Notes: a model not told the origin generated them from the letters alone. A stretch of 64,000 bases of DNA from Alphaproteobacteria bacterium (GCA_028871455.1 JAGWNF010000002.1:124001-188000), one strand, 5' to 3'. Positions 8,515 to 16,676 are shown, counted from the first letter of the stretch. Program-made: numbers and translations.

Positions 8515-9269
8515 CTCTCCAAAAATCTCCTGAGCCAGCCGATCACCGCGGCGACGTCGTCGAGGCGATAGCGTGCGGCGCTGCCGTCAGCGGCGCCGAC
8601 CCGGATGGACACGCCGCCGAGCTCGTTGACCGCCGCGAAGCCGTCCTCGTCGGTACGGTCGTCGCCGACGAAAACCGGTCGCCGGCCGCGGAACATCGGC
8701 TCGGCGAGGAAGGCCCGGATCGCACGGCCCTTGTCGGTCGTCCGCGGCTGCAGCTCGACCACCATCTTGCCGTGCAGCAGCGTGAGCCCGTCCTGCGACA
8801 GCGTGATGGCTTGCTCGGCCAGACGGCGGCACGCCTCGGCCAATTCCGGCCGGCCGCGATAATGGATGGCGATCGCCAAGCCCTTATCCTCGATCAGCAC
8901 GCCCGGGGTGATGGCCGCGAATTGTCGCACCAGTGGCCAGACCAGGTCGAGCGCCGGATCGGCGTCGGCGCGTTCCACGACGCCGTCGGCGCTGCGTCGC
9001 TCGAGGCCGTGGATGCCTGCCGCCGCTCCGCTGTAGCCGGCGAGCAGCCGGCCGAGATCCGCCAACGGTCGGCCGCTGATCACGGCGAGTGCGCCGTCGA
9101 GCCGGGCGGCTACCCGCTGCAGCAGTTCGGGCAGGCCGTCGGCGACCTCGACGCGGTCCGGGGTCGCCGCGATCTCCACCAGCGTGCCGTCGAAGTCGAC
9201 GAACAGCGCGTCTCCGCGCGACGGCAGCGGTGGCGGCGGGACGACAACGTCGGCGGCGGTGATCCCCAT
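8511..9269 (-). CDS. otsB: Trehalose-6-phosphate phosphatase
   Basis: A 252-residue HAD-family enzyme that removes the phosphate of trehalose 6-phosphate, the last step of OtsAB trehalose synthesis. The nucleophile motif is D25-F-D27-G-T-L; the later motif G-D-D-R-T-D-E-D-G-F is the Mg-binding end of the fold. I-S-G-R-P and L-L-H-G-K-M-V-V-E-L-Q-P match the OtsB family. The partner synthase otsA is not in the window. It converges on the CBS gene with a 4-base overlap, which leaves no room for a separate terminator. Confidence 0.9.
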   Translation of the reverse strand: MGITAADVVVPPPPLPSRGDALFVDFDGTLVEIAATPDRVEVADGLPELLQRVAARLDGALAVISGRPLADLGRLLAGYSGAAAGIHGLERRSADGVVERADADPALDLVWPLVRQFAAITPGVLIEDKGLAIAIHYRGRPELAEACRRLAEQAITLSQDGLTLLHGKMVVELQPRTTDKGRAIRAFLAEPMFRGRRPVFVGDDRTDEDGFAAVNELGGVSIRVGAADGSAARYRLDDVAAVIGWLRRFLES

Positions 9270-9692
9270 TCCGCAACTCTCCCATCATCTCGCGCCGAAC
9301 CACGCGATCCGCGCGCGCGATTCGTCGATTATGGCGGATTTCAGTTACACGGCAACGCGCCCGAAGCGGGATTTCGTGATGCATGGGGTCGCCGCCGCCT
9401 GCGATGACAGAATCGCCGGGTCGTTATGGCTATTTCGTGGCACGCCGCCGCGGGCCCGCGCTGGCGCTGTGCCCCTGCGTCAAATTTGCGCCCCATTTCA
9501 GGGGTCTGATTTCCTCCGATGGTTACCGTCGCCGGCCGCGCGCCGGAAGGGTCCGTCGCTGGAACGTCCGTCCGACGTTCCCGATCGAAAGGTGAGGTGG
9601 GGATACCGCGGTCAATCTCGCTCTGCTGTCCCAAACGTCGCTGCCGAGGAAGACGCGTGTTTCGGGCTCCAATGTGTGTGAGGTGAACAGCG
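9270..9692. other. Intergenic region, 423 bases, nothing recognised
   Basis: Divergent promoter space between otsB (minus) and the response regulator (plus). Both strands hold only low-quality reading frames rich in Arg and Pro with no family resemblance. A GAGGTGA ribosome site precedes the regulator start. Confidence 0.5.
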
Positions 9693-10526
9693 ATGACGAT
9701 GCTTCAGAAGGACGGTGCTGCGATCTGGTCGGGCTCGAATCTCGTGCTCGCGCCAAGCGCGTCGGGCCAAGCCGAGCCATTGGAGTCACCGGCAGCGGCC
9801 CGCGTGCGACTGGTGCTGGTCGATGACGATGCCGATTATCGCGAGGCGGCGTCGGCGGAGCTGACCGAGCTCGCATTCGACGTCGTGGCGTTCGCCAGCG
9901 GCGACGAAATGCTCGAATACTTCGCGCAGAACAACGACGCCGACATCATCGTGCTCGACTGGAAGCTGCCGGCGGGCCTCGGCATCGATCTGCTGCCGAA
10001 GCTACACGACCGCGGCATTCGGCTGCCGGTGGTATTTCTCACCGGCATGCCGGCAACCGCCTACGAGAGCGCGGCGCTCGACCGCGGTGCGCTCGACTTC
10101 GTCGACAAAGCGCGTGGCGTGCCGATCCTCGCCAAACGCATCCGGCTGATTCTCAATTCGCACCGCCGCGCGCGCGAAACGCCAGCGAAGGCGGCACTGA
10201 GCTGCGGCAAGCTGATGCTGCGGCCCGACGTCAGCCGCGCCTTTTGGAACGGCCGCGACGTCAATCTCACCGTCACGGAATTCAACATCGTGCACCTGAT
10301 GGTGTCGCATGCGGGCGAGCACGTGACCTATCGCTCGATCTATGATTGCGTCCATCATGCGGGATTCGTCGCCGGCAACGGCGACGAGGGCTATCGCACC
10401 AATGTCCGGTCGTCGATCAAGCGGATCCGCAACAAGTTCCGATCGTTCGACAGCGAGTTCTCGGAAATTGAGAACTTCCCGGCGTTCGGCTATCGGTGGC
10501 GGGCGGCGCCGACCCAAGCCGCCTGA
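9693..10526 (+). CDS. OmpR-type response regulator
   Basis: A 277-residue two-component regulator. A ~36-residue unstructured N-terminus precedes a receiver domain with the acidic pocket V-D-D-D, phospho-acceptor Asp89 (I-V-L-D-W-K-L-P), Thr116 region (F-L-T-G-M-P) and Lys139 (F-V-D-K-A). A winged-helix DNA-binding domain follows (L-T-V-T-E-F-N-I-V...V-R-S-S-I-K-R-I-R-N-K-F) and ends F-G-Y-R-W. A GAGGTGA ribosome site supports the start. The next gene, 13 bases on, is an 87-residue DHp-like protein, so this may be one signalling unit although no full kinase is adjacent. The DNA targets are unknown. Confidence 0.88.
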   Translation: MTMLQKDGAAIWSGSNLVLAPSASGQAEPLESPAAARVRLVLVDDDADYREAASAELTELAFDVVAFASGDEMLEYFAQNNDADIIVLDWKLPAGLGIDLLPKLHDRGIRLPVVFLTGMPATAYESAALDRGALDFVDKARGVPILAKRIRLILNSHRRARETPAKAALSCGKLMLRPDVSRAFWNGRDVNLTVTEFNIVHLMVSHAGEHVTYRSIYDCVHHAGFVAGNGDEGYRTNVRSSIKRIRNKFRSFDSEFSEIENFPAFGYRWRAAPTQAA

Positions 10527-10539
10527 GAGCGGATCGGCG

Positions 10540-10803
10540 ATGAGCGCGAGGACCGACATGGCGCGCGAGATACGCGCGGCGGCGGACGAAACGGCTCATG
10601 CGCTGAAGGGCTCGCTGGCGACCATCCAGTCGTCGATCGAGCCGTTGCGGCGCGCCGTGCCGCCGGACAATCAGCGCGCCCGGCGCGCGATCGAATTGAT
10701 CGAGGCGGCGCTCGGCCGACTCAACGACCTGGTCGAGGCGGCGCACCGGCGCGACTGCGCCGTCGCCGCCGCGCTCGAAAACACTACGACCGCGAGGCGC
10801 TAA
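10540..10803 (+). CDS. Small stand-alone DHp/histidine-kinase-like protein
   Basis: An 87-residue, almost wholly helical protein. Its core D-E-T-A-H20-A-L-K-G-S-L-A-T-I-Q-S-S-I-E-P-L-R-R resembles the H-box helix of alphaproteobacterial sensor kinases. The second half, R-A-I-E-L-I-E-A-A-L-G-R-L-N-D-L-V-E-A-A, looks like the second DHp helix. No catalytic ATPase domain follows: the frame stops at TAA 10801-10803 and convergent coding begins 35 bases later. It sits 13 bases after the response regulator. It could be a phosphotransfer/phosphatase module for that regulator or the remnant of a deleted kinase. His20 as the phosphosite is inferred from the motif. Confidence 0.6.
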   Translation: MSARTDMAREIRAAADETAHALKGSLATIQSSIEPLRRAVPPDNQRARRAIELIEAALGRLNDLVEAAHRRDCAVAAALENTTTARR

Positions 10804-10838
10804 AACCGAGCAACTCCCGACCGACGGCGGCCCGCCGG

Positions 10839-13094
10839 TCAGTGATGCGCGACGTGGCCCGCGTTCTGAATAGCGTTCTGGACGTAGACGTGCACCGCTT
10901 GGCCGCCCGTGGTGGTGGCGGCGTATTCGGTATAGCCGACCATCTGGCTCGCGCTGCCGCCGGCCTGACCGGTCTGCGTGACCAGGTCGCTAATCTTCGT
11001 CCAGGTCGTGCCGGTGCCGGCGAGATCGACCGAGTCGTTAGTGCCATTGCCGTTGATCCACAGCGCCACCGCGCCGCCGGCGTTCTGCACCGCGGTCGGC
11101 TCGTTGTGGGCGAGGTTGAACACGTCGTCGGCGGTGAGGGTGACCGAGTTCGCCGTGCTGGAATGCGCGCCGTCGGTCAGGTCGAAGACCTCGACGTTCT
11201 TGATATTGCTCGTGCTGCTCAGCGTCGAGGTGAAGTCGAGAGTCTGCCCCGTCGAGCTTTCAAGCTGAAGAACGTTGAGGCCCTTGCCGCTGCCGCCGTC
11301 GATATGTGTGTTGCCGTCGATCGAGGCGATGCTGCTCCAGTCGAAGACGTTGGTGCTGTCGGCGGTCGACGAGCCGGTGAGCGTCGCGGCGTCGGAGCTG
11401 TAGGCGTACTCGATCGCATTGGCCTTGCCAACCGAGGACGAGGCGTCGGCGGTTGTACTCGTGCTATCGAAGAGATAGCCGAAATGACCGTTGAAATTGC
11501 TTCCGCCCGTGAGGGGATTGTAGGGATCGTTGAAAGAGCCGGGCGCGGTGTAACCAATGTTGTCCTGTGAGGCGACGGTGGTGCTGGCGCTGCCGGTGTC
11601 GCCGAGGCCGTCGAGCTTCGGATTGATCATGCCGGCATAGGCCTGATGCGTGGTGCCATCGATCGTCGCGTTGATGTTGAGGGTCTCGCCTTCGATGTTG
11701 ACCGACGAGACCGTGGCGCCCGAACCCGAAAGGTATTGCAGGGTCACCAGCGCCGGATCGTTCGGCTGGACGATAGTATCCACGCCGAGGTAGCTGCCTG
11801 ATTCCGGCGTCGCTACAATGGTGCCGTTGGCGTTGACATCCACGAGCTGCTGGAAGGTGTGCGCTGGATCGACGGCGTCGGTGTAGGTGAGCAGCAGCTC
11901 GGTGGTGCCGGCGTGCGCGCTGACGTCAACGGAACCCGCCGCCGACGACACGTTGGCCGCGTAGAAGTCGAACTGGATCTGCTTGATGTCGGCGGGCGTG
12001 GTCCCGTGGCTCTCGAAGCCGTTGCTGGTGGCGACGTCGAACACGTCTTGAAAGCCGGCCTGATAGGTGTGGTACGGCTGGTTGACCGATTGCGACATCA
12101 GGTCAGAGCCGAGCTGCGACAGGGTGTGCTCGCTCGCGGTCGACAGCTGGTAGTCGTAGTTGCCGGCCGCATTGATGGTGAAAGTGCCGAACTGGCCGTT
12201 GAGCGAACCCCCCGGATTGGCGTGCGTACCGAAGGCCGGCGGCGGCGAACCCGGCGTCCAGAAATCCGTGATGAACGCCGCTGGCGACGACGACACCACC
12301 TCGGTGATGTAGTTGCCGATCAGGTCGACCGCACCGCCGCCGAGGGGCGGAATCGGATGGGTGCTGCCGAGGAAATACTGGTGCGTATCGAGATCCGGAA
12401 CGCTGAGATGCTCGCCCGGCGGCGGGGGCGTGGGCGGACCCGGCGGTCCCGGCGGCGAGGGTGGACTGCCGCCGACGCCTTTCACGAACTCGTTGGTGTA
12501 GCCGAAGCCGGTCGGCGGCAGCGGATTGTCCGGAATCAGGCCCGGTCCGAGGCCGCCGATGTGGAAGGGCTGCGTCTCGAAGCCGGTGTTGCCGACGATG
12601 ATCGGCGTCGGGCCGGCGGTCGGATTGATCTCGTTCAGCGCCGGGCCGCCGCACGGGCCCAGCAGCGAAAGATGGAACGCCTCGAGCAGCTGGCTCGAGG
12701 TGATCACCGTGCCGTCGGGCAGCTCGAGCGGCACGGGCTGCGGACCGTAGTAGCCGATGATGTCGTGCAGCGTGATCTGCGCGCCGTCGGGGAAGGTCAG
12801 CGTGATGTCCTGGCCGTGCTCGGTCGCCTTGAGGTCGAGCGGATTGAAATCGAAGGTCAGCGGCTGGTTCGGCACCACCGGAACGACGATGTGCTGGCCG
12901 GGCGCCGGCTCGTGCACAGCGATCGGCGGGCCGACCGGCGGGCCGGCATGCGGCACCGTGGAGCGCGGCGGACAGGCGGTCGGCGGCGGACCGGCCTGCG
13001 GGTTGACGTGCTGGAGTTGCTCGACGCCGCCGGTATGCTTGATCAGGGGCGAATGGGTATGCGCCGCCTGAATCAGATGGTCCATCTCAGCCAC
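10839..13094 (-). CDS. Large secreted Bap-like surface protein
   Basis: A 751-residue protein of low complexity, rich in Gly, Ser, Thr, Asn and Asp and nearly free of Cys. Residues ~75-125 (L-T-F-D-F-N-P-L-D, then D-I-T-L-T-F-P-D-G-A-Q-I-T-L) resemble the prefix domain of type-I-secreted biofilm adhesins. A Pro-rich hinge follows near residue 215-235. The last ~200 residues carry Bap/T1SS-type strands (N-V-E-V-F-D-L-T-D-G, then S-V-T-L-T-A-D-D-V-F-N-L). There is no Sec signal and no PEP-CTERM tail, so type I secretion is the best guess; no transporter genes are adjacent. The GTG at 13094 has GGGAGA upstream. The PEP-CTERM gene lies just behind it on the same strand. Confidence 0.7.
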   Translation of the reverse strand: MAEMDHLIQAAHTHSPLIKHTGGVEQLQHVNPQAGPPPTACPPRSTVPHAGPPVGPPIAVHEPAPGQHIVVPVVPNQPLTFDFNPLDLKATEHGQDITLTFPDGAQITLHDIIGYYGPQPVPLELPDGTVITSSQLLEAFHLSLLGPCGGPALNEINPTAGPTPIIVGNTGFETQPFHIGGLGPGLIPDNPLPPTGFGYTNEFVKGVGGSPPSPPGPPGPPTPPPPGEHLSVPDLDTHQYFLGSTHPIPPLGGGAVDLIGNYITEVVSSSPAAFITDFWTPGSPPPAFGTHANPGGSLNGQFGTFTINAAGNYDYQLSTASEHTLSQLGSDLMSQSVNQPYHTYQAGFQDVFDVATSNGFESHGTTPADIKQIQFDFYAANVSSAAGSVDVSAHAGTTELLLTYTDAVDPAHTFQQLVDVNANGTIVATPESGSYLGVDTIVQPNDPALVTLQYLSGSGATVSSVNIEGETLNINATIDGTTHQAYAGMINPKLDGLGDTGSASTTVASQDNIGYTAPGSFNDPYNPLTGGSNFNGHFGYLFDSTSTTADASSSVGKANAIEYAYSSDAATLTGSSTADSTNVFDWSSIASIDGNTHIDGGSGKGLNVLQLESSTGQTLDFTSTLSSTSNIKNVEVFDLTDGAHSSTANSVTLTADDVFNLAHNEPTAVQNAGGAVALWINGNGTNDSVDLAGTGTTWTKISDLVTQTGQAGGSASQMVGYTEYAATTTGGQAVHVYVQNAIQNAGHVAHH

Positions 13095-13117
13095 GGCCGG
13101 TCTCCCGCAAGACGATC

Positions 13118-13125
13118 ATGGTTAA
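13118..13125 (-). promoter_or_regulatory. TTAACCAT octamer (CtrA half-site-like) before the Bap-like gene
   Basis: The plus strand reads ATGGTTAA, so the minus strand has TTAACCAT 24 bases before the GTG of the Bap-like protein. The same octamer occurs twice upstream of the neighbouring PEP-CTERM gene. TTAACCAT is the known half-site of the alphaproteobacterial regulator CtrA; its function here is inferred. Confidence 0.4.
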
Positions 13126-13205
13126 AACCTCAGAAAAAGCTCTCATGCCGGTCGCGATCACTCAAAGGAATTCCCCGCCAAAGCGATACATCCCAGTGTG
13201 ATTCT

Positions 13206-13964
13206 TCACTCCCACCGGATCCAGCGGCCGCGCGACCGCGGCGCCATCCAGCGCCGGCGCGTGGCGATGAGCGCGATCAGGCCGCTGCCGAAGAGGAACA
13301 GCGTGGCGGGCTCGTTCACCGAGGGAATGCACTGGCCCGCGCTGTTGGTGACGCAGACCGATTGCGCCAGGTTGGTGAGCGCGAATTCGGCGGTGAATCC
13401 GGCGGGCAGGCCACCGTCGAAGACGATGTCGCCCAAATTGTTGGTTGTCGAGTTGCCGGAGCCGATGCTGGTGAAATAGACCAGGTTGCCGGGGCCGATG
13501 ATTTTGCCTTCGTTGCCGGTGATCGTATAGGTCACCAGGTTGTGCGGCGCCGTCGCCGTGCTGCCGATGCTGCAATTGCCCGGCGCCAGGTTGGTGAAGC
13601 ACAGGGTCTCGCTGGGCACGATGTTGAAGATCGGCATGCCGGTATAGCCGATCAGCATGAGGTCCTGGATGGCGACGCTGGTGTTGTTGACGACGCCGAT
13701 CAGGACGCCGTTGTTGTTGAAGCCGTTGTTGGTGAGCGTCGAGCCGTTGGTCGGATAGCTGACGCTGACGTTGAAGTTGCCGCCGCTCTGCGTGATCGTC
13801 AGGATCTCGCTGCAGTCGCTGATCGTGCTGCTGACGCCGCTGCCGCTGGTGATCGCGTTGCAGGTCGCGGCCGCGGCCGGATGCGCCACCAGAATGCCGA
13901 CGGCCGGACTCAGCGCGGCGCAGGCGACGAGCGCGAGCACCAAACGGCGGAAAAACGCGGGCAT
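13206..13964 (-). CDS. PEP-CTERM-sorted secreted protein
   Basis: A 252-residue exported protein. It has an N-terminal signal peptide (R-R-L-V-L-A-L-V-A-C-A-A, cleavage near A-A-A-A-T) and a Thr/Asn/Ser-rich beta-type body with a few Cys. The end is a tripartite sorting signal: V-N-E-P-A-T-L, a hydrophobic helix F-L-F-G-S-G-L-I-A-L-I-A, then T-R-R-R. This is the architecture recognised by exosortases, and xrtA is 20 kb away. The motif has Asn in place of the first Pro of P-E-P, and a 14-residue basic tail follows RRR, longer than usual. ATG 13964 has AAGGAGAC upstream and is chosen over the ORF's upstream start. The body function is unknown. Confidence 0.82.
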   Translation of the reverse strand: MPAFFRRLVLALVACAALSPAVGILVAHPAAAATCNAITSGSGVSSTISDCSEILTITQSGGNFNVSVSYPTNGSTLTNNGFNNNGVLIGVVNNTSVAIQDLMLIGYTGMPIFNIVPSETLCFTNLAPGNCSIGSTATAPHNLVTYTITGNEGKIIGPGNLVYFTSIGSGNSTTNNLGDIVFDGGLPAGFTAEFALTNLAQSVCVTNSAGQCIPSVNEPATLFLFGSGLIALIATRRRWMAPRSRGRWIRWE

Positions 13965-14000
13965 GAATGTCTCCTTCGGACCCAGGAGCATTCTGCTCGC

Positions 14001-14029
14001 TTAACCATGTTCGATTTCGGATTAACCAT
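14001..14029 (+). promoter_or_regulatory. Two TTAACCAT sites 21 bases apart upstream of the PEP-CTERM gene
   Basis: TTAACCAT occurs at 14001-14008 and again at 14022-14029, a spacing of two helical turns, 37-65 bases before the PEP-CTERM start. The surrounding ~120 bases are AT-rich, and more TTAA words lie at 14096-14115. TTAACCAT is the CtrA half-site in alphaproteobacteria. This looks like a regulated promoter for the sorted protein. Confidence 0.5.
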
Positions 14030-14131
14030 ATATCACTCCATTTGCGAGAATGCAAATAGAGAAAAAGACTTCGCCAAGAAGACTCTTAATAATAGTTAAA
14101 GTTAATCTTGGTTAATATTTGGCGGATACGC

Positions 14132-14536
14132 TCAGCGCCGCGCGATATCCAGCAGGTAACCGGCAAAATCCGCCGGCTTGAGCTTGATCGCCACGCGCTC
14201 CGCCTCGCCGGCGAGCGCCCGCGCCACCAGGATATGATTCTCGACATGCGCCGGATCGACCTTGAACAGGCCGGCGGTGTCGCGGATGCGCGGGTAGTAG
14301 CGCGGCTCGATCAGCTTCTCGCGGCGGGCGATGCGCTCGATCGCCCGAACCTCGTCGAGGCCGTCGGCGGGCACCGCTTTCACCAGCTGCCAGTCGTCCT
14401 CGCCAGCCCAGCCTTGCGCGACCAGCGCCTTGGCGTCGTCGTCGGTACAGCCGATCTTGTAGACGTGCTTGCTCAGCCCGACATCGGACGCCCATTTGCC
14501 GAGTTTCGCGCTGCGCGCCACGTAGATCGCGCCCAT
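14132..14536 (-). CDS. Conserved hypothetical protein, possible GIY-YIG/T5orf172-like
   Basis: A 134-residue soluble protein starting M-G-A-I-Y-V-A-R-S and continuing V-Y-K-I-G-C-T-D-D-D. The I-Y-V...Y-K-I-G-x-T pattern resembles the start of GIY-YIG or T5orf172-type nuclease folds, and R-A-I-E-R-I-A-R-R-E-K-L-I-E-P-R-Y-Y-P-R could hold the later conserved Arg and Glu. This is a weak resemblance, so no function is assigned. It lies between the PEP-CTERM gene and malate synthase, on their strand, with GGGAGA near the start. Confidence 0.6.
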   Translation of the reverse strand: MGAIYVARSAKLGKWASDVGLSKHVYKIGCTDDDAKALVAQGWAGEDDWQLVKAVPADGLDEVRAIERIARREKLIEPRYYPRIRDTAGLFKVDPAHVENHILVARALAGEAERVAIKLKPADFAGYLLDIARR

Positions 14537-14657
14537 CGGGTTTCTCCCGCCTCGTTCTGGCGCCGAGCTAACGCCGCGGTCGCCGGCAGGTCAATCGGTT
14601 CCGCTTGCCGGCGCCCGGGTTCTTGCGCCTAAAGCAAGTCACGCACGGCGGATTTAT

Positions 14658-16283
14658 TCAGGCGCCTTCGCGAACGAGCTGCTCGTAAGCGGGAAGGGTG
14701 AGCCACTCGGGAAAGCGCGGCGCCTCGATGAGTTCGACGAAGATGCGCGCCGCGTCGCGGTAGCGGCCGCCGTCGTAGGCGGCGTCGCCCACCATGGCCT
14801 TGAACTTGGCGAGTTCCTCGTCGAGGAGCTTGCGGCAGAGCGCCCGGTCGATGACGCGGCCGTCGGCGAGCTTCGCCTTGTGCCGAATCCACTGCCAGAC
14901 CTGGGCGCGGCTGATCTCGGCGGTCGCCGAGTCCTCCATCAAATGGTAGAGCGGCACGCAGCCGGTGCCCCGGAGCCATGCCTCGAGATAGCCGATGCCG
15001 ACGTTGAGATTCTGGCGCAGGCCGGCCTCGGTGATGGTGCCGGTCGGTACGGCGAGCAGGTCGGACGCTTCGACGTGCACGTCCTGGCGTTTGCGCGCGA
15101 TCTGGTTCGCTTCCGGCATCTGCTGATCGAAGATCTCCTTGGCGATGCCGACCAGGCCCGGATGGGCGACCCAGGTGCCATCGTGACCGTCGCTCGCCTC
15201 GCGCAGCTTGTCGGTGCGCACCTTCTCCATCGCCGCAGCGTTGGCGGCGGCGTCGTTGCGGATCGGGATCTGCGCCGCCATGCCGCCCATGGCGTGAACG
15301 TTGCGGCGGTGGCAGATCTGAATCAGCAATTGGCTGTACGCCCGCAGGAAATGCGTCGCCATCGTCACCTGCGCGCGGTCCGGCATGACCGCCTTGGGGT
15401 CCTCGGCGAATTTCTTGATGAAGCTGTAGATGTAGTCCCAGCGGCCGCAATTGAGACCGGACGAATGCTCCTTGAGCTCGTGGAGAATCTCGTCCATTTC
15501 GAACGCGGCGAGGATAGTTTCGATCAGCACGGTCGCCTTGATCGTGCCTTGCGGAATCCCGAGCGCCTGCTGGCTGTAAACGAAGACGTCGTTCCACAGC
15601 TTGGCCTCGAATCGGTTCTCGATCTTGGGCAGGTAGAAATAGGGACCGCTGCCGCGCGCCAGCAGCTCCTTGGCGTTGTGGAAGACGTAGAGGCCGAAAT
15701 CGAAGAAGGCGCCGGCCATCGGCGCGCCGTCGACCAGCACATGCGCCTCGGGCAGATGCCAGCCGCGCGGCCGGACCAGCAGCACTGCGGTCTGCGGGTT
15801 GAGCGCGTAGTGCTTCTTGGTCCGCGGATCGTCGTAGACGATGGTGCGCCGGACCGCGGCGGCAAGGTTGATCTGGCCCTCGACCAGGTTGTTCCAGCTC
15901 GGCGTGTTGGCGTCCTCGAAATCCGCCAGGAAGACGTTGGCACCGGAGTTGAGCGCGTTGATCATCATCTTGCGGTCGGTCGGGCCGGTGATTTCGACCC
16001 GCCGGTCGAGCAGGTCCTTGGGCAGCTTCGCGACGGTCCAGTCAGCGGCGCGGATGGCGCGCGTCTCGGCCGGGAAATCGGGTCGCCAGCCGGCGTCGAG
16101 TTTCGTCTGAATCTCGGCGCGCAGTTGCAGTAGTCGCCGGCGCTCCGCGCCGAAGCGGCGCTCGAGCGAGGCGACGAACGCCAACGCCTCGGGGGTCAGG
16201 ATTTTCTCGTGGTCGGGTTTGAGCTTGGCGCGAATCTCGATTCTTTCGGGCGGCGCGCCGGCAAACATGGTTCGGGTGTCCAT
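14658..16283 (-). CDS. aceB: Malate synthase A
   Basis: A 541-residue enzyme condensing glyoxylate with acetyl-CoA to malate. The length and motifs are those of malate synthase A rather than the larger G isoform: G-P-T-D-R-K-M-M-I-N-A-L-N-S-G-A, F-L-A-D-F-E-D-A-N-T-P-S-W, K-A-T-V-L-I-E-T-I-L-A-A-F-E-M, and near the C-terminus Y-L-E-A-W-L-R-G-T-G-C-V-P. The catalytic Asp is expected in L-M-E-D-S-A-T-A-E-I-S-R. A tandem glycine riboswitch precedes it, so it is probably induced when glycine is high and glyoxylate arises from glycine. No isocitrate lyase gene is nearby, which favours a glycine/glyoxylate role here. Confidence 0.95.
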   Translation of the reverse strand: MDTRTMFAGAPPERIEIRAKLKPDHEKILTPEALAFVASLERRFGAERRRLLQLRAEIQTKLDAGWRPDFPAETRAIRAADWTVAKLPKDLLDRRVEITGPTDRKMMINALNSGANVFLADFEDANTPSWNNLVEGQINLAAAVRRTIVYDDPRTKKHYALNPQTAVLLVRPRGWHLPEAHVLVDGAPMAGAFFDFGLYVFHNAKELLARGSGPYFYLPKIENRFEAKLWNDVFVYSQQALGIPQGTIKATVLIETILAAFEMDEILHELKEHSSGLNCGRWDYIYSFIKKFAEDPKAVMPDRAQVTMATHFLRAYSQLLIQICHRRNVHAMGGMAAQIPIRNDAAANAAAMEKVRTDKLREASDGHDGTWVAHPGLVGIAKEIFDQQMPEANQIARKRQDVHVEASDLLAVPTGTITEAGLRQNLNVGIGYLEAWLRGTGCVPLYHLMEDSATAEISRAQVWQWIRHKAKLADGRVIDRALCRKLLDEELAKFKAMVGDAAYDGGRYRDAARIFVELIEAPRFPEWLTLPAYEQLVREGA

Positions 16284-16334
16284 AGTCGCTCCGCGTGCAA
16301 CAGGGTCCAGCCGACGGCCGTCACGGCCGCGGCG

Positions 16335-16535
16335 CCCCCTCTGTCGGATGACCTGAAAGATTGGTCGGCGCGCCCGATTATGTCTGCGCCGTTTACTTCA
16401 TCGGTGAGGCGCGAAGCCCGCCGGCCACGCGCCCGCTTTCCAGAGTGCCGCTCCCCGCCAGTCCTTTTGCCTGAGAGTTTCCGGGGCGGTTGCTCCTTCG
16501 GCGCCGGGGGGAAACCCGGTCTCTCCTGGCAGGGC
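16335..16535 (-). ncRNA. Tandem glycine riboswitch upstream of malate synthase
   Basis: On the minus strand the first aptamer (about 16530 down to 16458) shows GGAGAGACC, CCGAAGGAGCAACCGCCC, then GGAAACTCTCAGGCAAAAGGAC (given here in two parts: GGAAACTCTCAG and GCAAAAGGAC), the classic glycine aptamer core. The second (about 16455 to 16337) shows CTCTGGAAAGC, ACCGATGAAGTAAACG, ATCTTTCAGGTCAT and CGACAGAGGGG, the usual type-2 partner. About 52 bases separate the last stem from the ATG at 16283, and a GGCCGTGACGGCC hairpin there may be the expression platform. Glycine-dependent control of malate synthase fits known riboswitch regulons. Confidence 0.92.
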
Positions 16536-16676
16536 GTCAAGTCTTTAGAATCTAGCAGAGAAACGGCCTGAAGGCCAGCTGGCGGCCGGTTGTCGGGCTG
16601 CAGCGCGCGGGCTAGAGTCGGCCACCAGGGATGGCCGTAGCGGTCGCAAAGAACAACTGAATTTCGGGGAGAAACG

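Noticed and set aside
7659-9407. 582-codon frame on the plus strand across the PepSY, CBS and otsB genes
   Set aside because: It crosses three real genes, two of them on the other strand, and has no coherent domain.
10804-10838. GC-rich imperfect inverted repeat between the DHp-like gene and the Bap-like gene, considered as a bidirectional terminator
   Set aside because: The stem is mismatched and there is no T-run on either side.
11859-14099. 746-codon open frame on the plus strand opposite the Bap-like and PEP-CTERM genes
   Set aside because: It is the antisense of genuine low-complexity secreted proteins; its product is Arg/Gly/Val-rich with no domain, and it spans two real genes and their promoter.
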